In this document: piece by piece, positions 23,390 through 28,632 of the stretch
How positions within the stretch are numbered: position 1 is the first letter of the stretch
How the letters are laid out: the number at the start of each line of letters is the position of its first letter
Assembly (NCBI GenBank): GCA_000436755.1
Contig: FR887287.1
Span: forward strand, 29,214 to 57,845
Direction of reading: 5' to 3'
Length of the DNA stretch: 28,632 nucleotides
From: Clostridium sp. CAG:253
GTDB taxonomy: Bacteria; Bacillota; Clostridia; Lachnospirales; Lachnospiraceae
Made by a program: the position numbers and the translations under genes
The notes under the pieces: generated by a model
Told to the model about the DNA's origin: nothing
Database searches by the model: none
What the model saw: only the letters and a program-made list of their open reading frames with translations

Positions 23390-24808
23390 CTACTTGGAAA
23401 CGGCTTCTACGCGAATAGTGTTTGTCTTTCCTGACACACCGCTTACCTGTCCGCCTGTAAGGACAACATTGTCTCCTTTTTTAAGATTAAACAGTTTCTT
23501 TGCATGATTCATTGCATGATAGAACATGACATCAACAGAGTTAAATTCCTCGCTGAGAACAGGAGTTACCCCCCAACTCAAATTTAATTTTCTCCATGCT
23601 CTTATGGACGTAGTCATACCGATAATATCAACAGGGCAGCGGAAACGGCTTACCATACGAACCGTATTTCCAGAAAGAGAACTTATGACAATACCTTTTG
23701 CGTTTGTATCAATAGCCATTGCACATGTGGCATGGGAAATGGCATCAGTATTATCTTTAATTCTGTATTCAGTAGTTCTGAAACGTTTAGCATAATCAAT
23801 ATTTTTTTCTGTATACAGAGCGATTTCTGCCATGTTTTTAACAGCGTCAACAGGATATTTACCCGAAGCTGACTCGCCTGAAAGCATTATTGCCGATGAA
23901 CCATCATAGACTGCGTTTGCAACATCAGAGATTTCTGCTCTCGTAGGACGAGGATTCTGTATCATGGATTCAAGCATTTCGGTTGCAGTTATAACTCTCT
24001 TTCCGAGAAGTCTGCATTTTTTGATAAGATACTTTTGTATGGATGGAACTTCAACGAAAGGAATTTCCACTCCTAAGTCACCTCTGGCAACCATAATTCC
24101 GTCTGCAATATCACAAAGTTCTTCAATGTTGTCAACACCTGAGCGGTTTTCGATTTTAGCGATAATATCAATATCTGAACCGCCGTTTTCATTTAAGAAA
24201 TTTCTAATGTCGAGCAAATCCTGTTTTGTAGAGACAAAAGATGCTGCGACAAAATCTACTTCATTTTTTATACCAAAAAGTAAATCTTTTTTGTCCTGTT
24301 CGCTCAAGTAAGGGCCAGTCATCACATGGTTAGGGAAATTCATGCTCTTGCGGTCAGACATTTCACCGCCGACTTTTACTTTACATATAGCATCATTACC
24401 CTTGAGTTTAGCAACCTCAAAAATAAGTAATCCATTGTTTACAAGGATGGTGTCGCCAATTTTAAGTTCATTTATAAGATTTTTATAGCTTACCGATACA
24501 CGTTCATTGTTGCCCTCAACCTCGTCGGTAGTAAATGTAAAGGTGTCACCATCTTTTAAAGTGACTTTGTGATTTTCAAATGTGCGTATTCTGTATTCAG
24601 GTCCTTTTGTATCAAGCATAATAGCAATAGGAAGGTTTAATTCTTCACGGACTTTTTTAATTCTGTCTATTTTTTGCTGATGTTCAGGGTGTGTTCCGTG
24701 TGAAAAATTGAGTCGCGCAACATTCATTCCTGCTTTGCACATTTGTTTTAATGTTTCTTCACTCTCGCTTGCCGGGCCAATGGTACAAATAATTTTAGTT
24801 TTTCTCAT
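23390..24808 (-). CDS. pyk: Pyruvate kinase, divergent isoform
   Basis: A 472-residue glycolytic enzyme converting phosphoenolpyruvate and ADP to pyruvate and ATP. The N-terminus MRKTKIICTIGPAS, NVARLNFSHG (29-38, substrate Arg32), DTKGPE (66-71), the active-site signature IIAKIENRSGVDN (215-227, Lys218), MVARGDLGVEI (239-249), and the MLSGESASGKYPVDAV stretch (308-323) are present. Some usually invariant spots differ: VDDGLI is VNNGLL (123-128), the NLPG loop is NFPN (157-160), and ATQMLDSM is ATEMLESM (275-282). It probably represents a second isozyme with altered metal or regulatory properties. The extra PEP-utiliser C-terminal domain seen in Bacillus Pyk is absent. RBS AAGGAGC is well placed. 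A 46-residue membrane protein gene lies 28 nt upstream on the same strand. Confidence 0.94.
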   Translation of the reverse strand: MRKTKIICTIGPASESEETLKQMCKAGMNVARLNFSHGTHPEHQQKIDRIKKVREELNLPIAIMLDTKGPEYRIRTFENHKVTLKDGDTFTFTTDEVEGNNERVSVSYKNLINELKIGDTILVNNGLLIFEVAKLKGNDAICKVKVGGEMSDRKSMNFPNHVMTGPYLSEQDKKDLLFGIKNEVDFVAASFVSTKQDLLDIRNFLNENGGSDIDIIAKIENRSGVDNIEELCDIADGIMVARGDLGVEIPFVEVPSIQKYLIKKCRLLGKRVITATEMLESMIQNPRPTRAEISDVANAVYDGSSAIMLSGESASGKYPVDAVKNMAEIALYTEKNIDYAKRFRTTEYRIKDNTDAISHATCAMAIDTNAKGIVISSLSGNTVRMVSRFRCPVDIIGMTTSIRAWRKLNLSWGVTPVLSEEFNSVDVMFYHAMNHAKKLFNLKKGDNVVLTGGQVSGVSGKTNTIRVEAVSK

Positions 24809-24836
24809 GATGATTAGCTCCTTTCGATTAGCCGAT

Positions 24837-24977
24837 TTACTTTTCAGTGCTGTTATTTATCATATCATTGCCATGTTCGTCGGGATTTTCCGTGTCACTG
24901 TTTGAAAACCATAAACCGAATGCGGTAAGTCCAACAATGAATAGTATTCCGATAATAATAAAAATAATTCGTAACAT
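24837..24977 (-). CDS. 46-residue single-span membrane protein
   Basis: A small gene easily overlooked. On the minus strand AAGGAG (24990-24985) is 7 nt before an ATG at 24977. The 46-residue product starts MLRIIFIIIGILFIVGLTAF, a single transmembrane helix, and continues with a hydrophilic Asn/Asp/Glu-rich tail ending in NNSTEK. The well-spaced RBS, hydrophobic-then-charged design and position 28 nt before pyk in the same direction argue that it is real and co-transcribed with pyk. The family is not recognised. Confidence 0.7.
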   Translation of the reverse strand: MLRIIFIIIGILFIVGLTAFGLWFSNSDTENPDEHGNDMINNSTEK

Positions 24978-25018
24978 AACTTTTCTCCTTGTATTTATGA
25001 TATTGATAAAAAGCTATG

Positions 25019-25432
25019 TTAATTTTTCTTTTTTCCATCCTGCAAATGAATATAATCAATAATATTTTCAGTTGATTTTGGTTCACAGAGACCGGAGAGA
25101 TATTCCGATAAATAATAGTATGACGGAAAATGTATTGTATGAACAATATCTGTTATATAAAGTAATAATCTATATGTATGTGAAAAATTATTTTTTTTAT
25201 GGACTATGTTTGAATATGAGTACAATTCCTGTCTGCCAAGCATTTCAGGTGTACATGCATCATCATTAGAAGAAGTGGCAGATGTTGTATATATATCATT
25301 TGGAAAACCGGAGCTAAAACTTTGCGTAAAAAGTATGGGAACAGATGTCTGATGAATATTGATACAAGATACAAATATACAAAGCACAATAAACAAATAT
25401 GTATGTCTGTAATGTTTTTTTTCAGTAAACAT
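25019..25432 (-). CDS. Hypothetical exported protein
   Basis: A 137-residue product. A basic N-terminus (FTEKKHYRH) is followed by a hydrophobic core (TYLFIVLCIFVSC) that looks like a signal peptide or lipoprotein signal. The remainder is Ser/Tyr-rich with a KKK C-terminus. ATG 25432 is favoured over 25438 because AAGGGAG (25448-25442) is 9 nt from it but only 3 from the other. A promoter with an extended -10 and a 21-bp-spaced direct repeat lie upstream, which supports expression. No recognised domain; sequence conservation is unknown, so a spurious frame is possible. Confidence 0.55.
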   Translation of the reverse strand: MFTEKKHYRHTYLFIVLCIFVSCINIHQTSVPILFTQSFSSGFPNDIYTTSATSSNDDACTPEMLGRQELYSYSNIVHKKNNFSHTYRLLLYITDIVHTIHFPSYYYLSEYLSGLCEPKSTENIIDYIHLQDGKKKN

Positions 25433-25467
25433 ATGCATCTGCTCCCTTCCGTTTAAAATACCTTATT

Positions 25468-25496
25468 AGAATATCACATTGATTTAAATAGGGCAA
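25468..25496 (-). promoter_or_regulatory. Promoter of the small exported protein gene
   Basis: Minus strand TTGCCC (25496-25491), 17-bp spacer, TATTCT (25473-25468) with TGA directly before the -10 (extended -10). Confidence 0.5.
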
Positions 25497-25505
25497 ATAT
25501 ATTTA

Positions 25506-25536
25506 ATGTAAAATTTTTTCACTTTGATGTAAAATT
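25506..25536. promoter_or_regulatory. Perfect 10-bp direct repeat with a 21-bp period
   Basis: ATGTAAAATT at 25506-25515 and again at 25527-25536 (AATTTTACAT on the minus strand). The first copy is 9 bp upstream of the -35 of the minus-strand promoter. Two identical half-sites two helical turns apart next to a -35 is the layout used by OmpR-type and LytTR-type activators. Confidence 0.5.
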
Positions 25537-25548
25537 AGTTAATTTGTT

Positions 25549-26898
25549 TTATTTTGGATTTTTCCATATGCAATTCCAGGAAGTATTCCCCTTTGTGCCT
25601 GTCTTTATTTTAACTGTGTTACTCCATGGACCATAGCACTTTTTTCCATTGGCATAGTATATTGCTCTTGTCCTGAAATAATAAGTTTTCTTTGCTGACA
25701 AACGTGCAGTATAAACATCTGAATTTGGGTTGTCAATATATGAACTGGTTCTTCCGGGCTTAAAGTTTGATGTTTTTGACATCTGATATTGAAAAGATGA
25801 CACTCCGTTTTGGGATTTTGCACGGACTTTAACCCATCTGTCATTTTTCTTTTTGCATACGGCAAATTTTGCTTTTTTTGCTTTTACTGTTATGTTTGCA
25901 GTTACCGTAATGCTTGTATCATCTGTTGATTTTGCGGTGATAGTGGCATTTCCGCAGCCTACAGCTTTTAATATTCCGTTAGAGGATACTTTGACAACAT
26001 TTTCATTATCAGAAGTCCATATGATTTTAGATTTATCTGCATCGTCTGGTGTGACTGATTTTAAAAGAGAATAACTTTTCCCAAGTGTTATTGAAATGTT
26101 TGATTTTTGGAGGTTTATTGCAGATATAAATTTAGGGATGCTGCATTTGAATTTGTATACACCTGTTTCAGTTGATTCAAACTTGATGAAGTAAGTGCCG
26201 GCAGAAAGCATTTTATCTGTTATTTCAAAGCTGTTGGTACCTTTCTTTTTATAATTGCTTTCATATATATTTTGCCAGTCTTTATCGTATACGGTGATTT
26301 TATAAAGATATACATTTGAATCAACATTTATATGAAGATAGCTGTCTTTTGATAGTGTAATATTATAAAAATCAAGTTTATCTGTGACAGATAAGAAACC
26401 GGTTGTCTGTTTTTCGATAGAAATCGGCATACTTGTGTCAAAACTGTTATTAGGTTCTGTCTCATTGTTGCCTGCTGCTTCAAAAGAAGTTTTTATACGG
26501 TAATCAAAAGTTATATTTGCATTTCTGCTCTTTATAGCTTTTATGATATAATCTCCTGCTTCGAGATCTGAACTCATGGTGCCTGTCTTAGGGTCAACAG
26601 ATGAGCCTGACAATTCAAGACTGTTAATGCGGCTGCTCTCATCGCAGTTATAAATATAAAAGCAGATGCTGTCTGCGTATGACTGGGCTGTAACTGTAAG
26701 TTTTCCTGCTTCTTTTAATGTTATGTGATAAGTGTTTGCAGCAGTATCTGCATTACCATTTACCCATGCATCATCAGTGTTGATATCTGAGACAGCGGCG
26801 TGAACTGTGTCAGATATAAAATTTACACCTGCTGTTGCAATAGCAAAAGAAAGCCCTAATGCAATAGCTTTTTTTGTAAAAACAATTTTCTTTTTCAA
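25549..26898 (-). CDS. Secreted multidomain protein: PPC-like domains, Big2 domain and FN3-like C-terminus
   Basis: A 449-residue exported protein (454 if the ATG at 26913 is used). The signal peptide core is AIALGLSFAIATAGVNF, with cleavage probably after VHA. The first ~250 residues look like two PPC-type beta modules (NETEPNNSFDTSMPI, DKLDFYNITLSKDSYLHI, GTYFIKFESTETGVYKF). A Big2 domain follows (INLQKSNISITLGKSY ... IIWTSDNENVVKVSSNGILK), then an FN3-like domain with YYFRTRAIYYANGKKCYGPW. It shares this C-terminal design with the protein at 21423-23276. I favour the TTG start at 26898 because GAGGAG (26911-26906) is 7 nt from it, while the ATG at 26913 has no RBS and lies inside that motif. 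Probably surface-associated; function unknown. Confidence 0.83.
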   Translation of the reverse strand: MKKKIVFTKKAIALGLSFAIATAGVNFISDTVHAAVSDINTDDAWVNGNADTAANTYHITLKEAGKLTVTAQSYADSICFYIYNCDESSRINSLELSGSSVDPKTGTMSSDLEAGDYIIKAIKSRNANITFDYRIKTSFEAAGNNETEPNNSFDTSMPISIEKQTTGFLSVTDKLDFYNITLSKDSYLHINVDSNVYLYKITVYDKDWQNIYESNYKKKGTNSFEITDKMLSAGTYFIKFESTETGVYKFKCSIPKFISAINLQKSNISITLGKSYSLLKSVTPDDADKSKIIWTSDNENVVKVSSNGILKAVGCGNATITAKSTDDTSITVTANITVKAKKAKFAVCKKKNDRWVKVRAKSQNGVSSFQYQMSKTSNFKPGRTSSYIDNPNSDVYTARLSAKKTYYFRTRAIYYANGKKCYGPWSNTVKIKTGTKGNTSWNCIWKNPK

Positions 26899-27083
26899 AT
26901 TTATACTCCTCATTTCTTTGTATTTTTTGACAAAAAAGTTTGCCGGCGTTTTTATAAAAACAATAACAGTTTAGCATAAATACATATTGTAGAAAAGAAA
27001 AAAGTTTTTATTTATGTTTTTTTTTTCGTGTTAATATGATAAAATATGTGTGAAAAATATATGATTTTGTATAAAACTGTGCA

Positions 27084-27101
27084 GTTAAATGTCGATTTAA
27101 C
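27084..27101. promoter_or_regulatory. Palindrome GTTAAATgtcgATTTAAC
   Basis: A perfect 7-bp inverted repeat around a 4-bp centre, 50 bp before the BMP lipoprotein start and just downstream of a TATAAA-like -10 (27070-27075). The position suits a repressor operator. The rest of the 252-bp interval 26899-27150 is AT-rich with no gene. Confidence 0.45.
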
Positions 27102-27150
27102 AATGAAAGTGTTGAGTGGAGGTATATGAACTTTCGGAAAGGAGTTTAGG

Positions 27151-28374
27151 ATGAAGAAAAAAATTTTAGCATTATTTATGTCATTATTCGTGGCATTGTC
27201 CTTGTCTGCATGCAGTGCGGGAGAAATAGTTGATTTTGCAACTAATAATGTGACAGATGGTGGAAGCAGCACACAAAACGGCACAAATTCGGAGACAGCC
27301 AAAAAGGCAGCCGATACAAATCCGGCGGGTATGAAAACAATCGCTAAAGACAAGTTAAAGATTGGTGTGCTTTATATAGGAAGTGCTTCTGAAACTTCAG
27401 GTTATACATATGCACATGAGATAGGCATTCAGGGAATGGCAAACAACATCGGACTTGACGAGTCTCAGATTGTGCGAAAGGAAAATATCAACGACAGTGA
27501 CGAAAAAGCAGTAAAAGAAGCCTTGCAGGATTGCGTTGACAAGAATTGTAACGTTATTTTTGCTACAAGCTGGGGCTATATGGAGCAGACAGAGAAATTT
27601 GCAAAAAAATATCCGGACATATATTTTGCACATGCGACAGGTTGCTTGAGTAACGGAAAGAATTTTACCAATTATTTTGGAAGAATTTATCAGGCAAGAT
27701 ATTTGTCAGGTATAGTTGCAGGACTTAAAACAGAAACCAATAAGATTGGCTATGTATCTGCCATGGGAAGTGATAACAGCGAGTGTACAGGAGGCGTTGA
27801 TGCGTTTGCGATTGGAGTTGAGTCAGTAAATAAAAAAGCTAAGATATATGTTGCAGTTACCAATTCATGGTATTCGCCTGACGATGAAAAGAAGGCATCT
27901 GATGCACTTATAAAAGCGGGGTGTGATGTTCTTGCACAGCATTGCGATACGACAGCACCGCAGGAAGCATCAGAGAACAATGGTACATGGGCAATAGGGT
28001 ACAATTCAGACATGAGCAAGGAAACTCCAAAAGCTACACTTACGTCTGTTATATGGAATTGGAGTGCATATTATACATCATATATAAGCAGCATAATAAA
28101 TGCATCATACAGCGGAGAAAATTACTACGGAGGAATGAAAGAAAGTCTTGTTAGTCTCACAGAGTTGTCGTCACTTTGTGATGATCAGACTGCAGAAAAG
28201 GTAAAAGAAGCTAAAGAAAAGATTGTTTCAGGTGATTTTGGTGTGTTTGATGGAGTGTTAAAAACCAATACGGGAGATAGCATTGGAGAGGAAGGAAAGA
28301 CACTTGATGACGCAAAAATTACCGGAGAAATAAACTGGTATTACCATAATGTTTCAGAATTGAAATGGAAATAG
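27151..28374 (+). CDS. BMP-family (PnrA-like) substrate-binding lipoprotein
   Basis: A 407-residue lipoprotein with lipobox LSAC21, a Ser/Thr/Asn linker (~25-65), and a basic-membrane-protein domain that begins KLKIGVLYIGSASETSGYTYAHEIG and includes the FATSWGY segment. Such proteins bind purine nucleosides, or sometimes other ligands, outside the membrane and deliver them to an ABC importer. Here the next gene, 10 bp downstream, is not a permease but the start of a Cache-type membrane receptor. The lipoprotein may therefore present its ligand to a sensor. The HCDTTAPQ segment (residues ~270) is in the usual position for ligand contacts. AAAGGAG lies 8 nt before the ATG. Confidence 0.9.
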   Translation: MKKKILALFMSLFVALSLSACSAGEIVDFATNNVTDGGSSTQNGTNSETAKKAADTNPAGMKTIAKDKLKIGVLYIGSASETSGYTYAHEIGIQGMANNIGLDESQIVRKENINDSDEKAVKEALQDCVDKNCNVIFATSWGYMEQTEKFAKKYPDIYFAHATGCLSNGKNFTNYFGRIYQARYLSGIVAGLKTETNKIGYVSAMGSDNSECTGGVDAFAIGVESVNKKAKIYVAVTNSWYSPDDEKKASDALIKAGCDVLAQHCDTTAPQEASENNGTWAIGYNSDMSKETPKATLTSVIWNWSAYYTSYISSIINASYSGENYYGGMKESLVSLTELSSLCDDQTAEKVKEAKEKIVSGDFGVFDGVLKTNTGDSIGEEGKTLDDAKITGEINWYYHNVSELKWK

Positions 28375-28384
28375 GGGGTTGCGT

Positions 28385-28632
28385 ATGATTAAAATATTTG
28401 AAAACTGGAAGCTTAAGTACAAAATATTATTTGTGGCACTGTTGCCGATACTGGCAGTCTGCATTGCAGTTATTATTATAAATAATACTGTCATAAAAAA
28501 TGCATTGCTATCAAAAACAAAAAATGAATTACAGGCTACAGCAGAAGCATTACATACAGCATATAATCAGAATTCAGGAGAATATTTCAGAAATGATTCC
28601 GGTGAAATCTGGAAAGGTACATACAATGTATC
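28385..28632 (+). CDS. N-terminus of a Cache-type membrane receptor (probable methyl-accepting chemotaxis protein), truncated by the window end
   Basis: 82 codons are visible. A short basic N-terminus (WKLKYK) precedes a transmembrane helix (ILFVALLPILAVCIAVIII, ~14-32). An extracytoplasmic helix then leads into ELQATAEALHTAYNQNSGEY and DSGEIWKGTYN, which is how single-Cache sensors of chemoreceptors, and less often of diguanylate cyclases or kinases, begin. GGGGG (28374-28378) overlaps the BMP gene stop and is 6 nt before the ATG, so the two genes are co-translated. The signalling output domain is outside the window. Confidence 0.75.
   Translation, partial: MIKIFENWKLKYKILFVALLPILAVCIAVIIINNTVIKNALLSKTKNELQATAEALHTAYNQNSGEYFRNDSGEIWKGTYNV

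Noticed and set aside
27129..27152. Seven-codon leader MNFRKGV before the BMP gene
   Set aside because: The GGAGGT is only 2 nt from its ATG, and such tiny frames arise easily by chance.

Overview
The window looks like chromosome from an AT-rich, low-GC Gram-positive anaerobe, most likely a gut Lachnospiraceae (Clostridium cluster XIVa, for example a Lachnospira, Eubacterium or Roseburia relative). The reasons are strong AGGAGG-type ribosome binding sites, TTGACA/TATAAT promoters, many intrinsic terminators, a MetE-core protein, a BMP lipoprotein next to a Cache-type sensor, and several large secreted proteins built from CAP, Ig-like, LRR and FN3 modules. The placement rests on gene content only. 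I see no rRNA, tRNA, CRISPR array, prophage or intact insertion sequence.

Layout. 1-7369 holds housekeeping and accessory genes: a Fic AMPylator, a MATE exporter divergent from a Gfo/Idh oxidoreductase (with a perfect palindrome between them), a stand-alone CinA/PncC domain, a C-terminal beta-galactosidase remnant, an MFS transporter, and a cobalamin-independent methionine-synthase-like protein behind a MET-box-like palindrome. 7605-10670 holds an HD phosphohydrolase and a secreted CAP protein with five Ig-like repeats. 10865-15954 is a compact cassette: a LytTR response regulator and GHKL histidine kinase, then a bacteriocin-immunity-type membrane protein (DUF1430/TIGR01654-like) and its ABC ATPase. 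It is bounded by terminators, uses more TTA/TTG leucine codons than its surroundings, and has LytTR-like direct repeats in front of the transporter pair. No bacteriocin structural gene is visible.

15955-17090 is gene-poor. It contains a small ORF with a GNAT-like N-terminus, coding remnants, and a convincing minus-strand structured RNA gene (about 16862 to 16715) with its own promoter, a four-way-junction fold and an intrinsic terminator. I cannot assign this RNA to a known family, and it is the best candidate for something undescribed. 17091-18518 is a second HD hydrolase followed closely by a small membrane protein.

18665-26898 is dominated by cell-surface functions: an acidic, EF-hand, leucine-rich-repeat lipoprotein, a LiaF-like membrane protein, an FN3-containing secreted protein, and a PPC/Big2/FN3-like secreted protein. 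They surround a divergent pyruvate kinase, which is preceded by a previously overlooked 46-residue membrane protein. The window ends with a BMP-family nucleoside-binding lipoprotein and the start of a Cache-type membrane receptor, which probably act together. Function calls rest on motifs read by eye; no database search was run.
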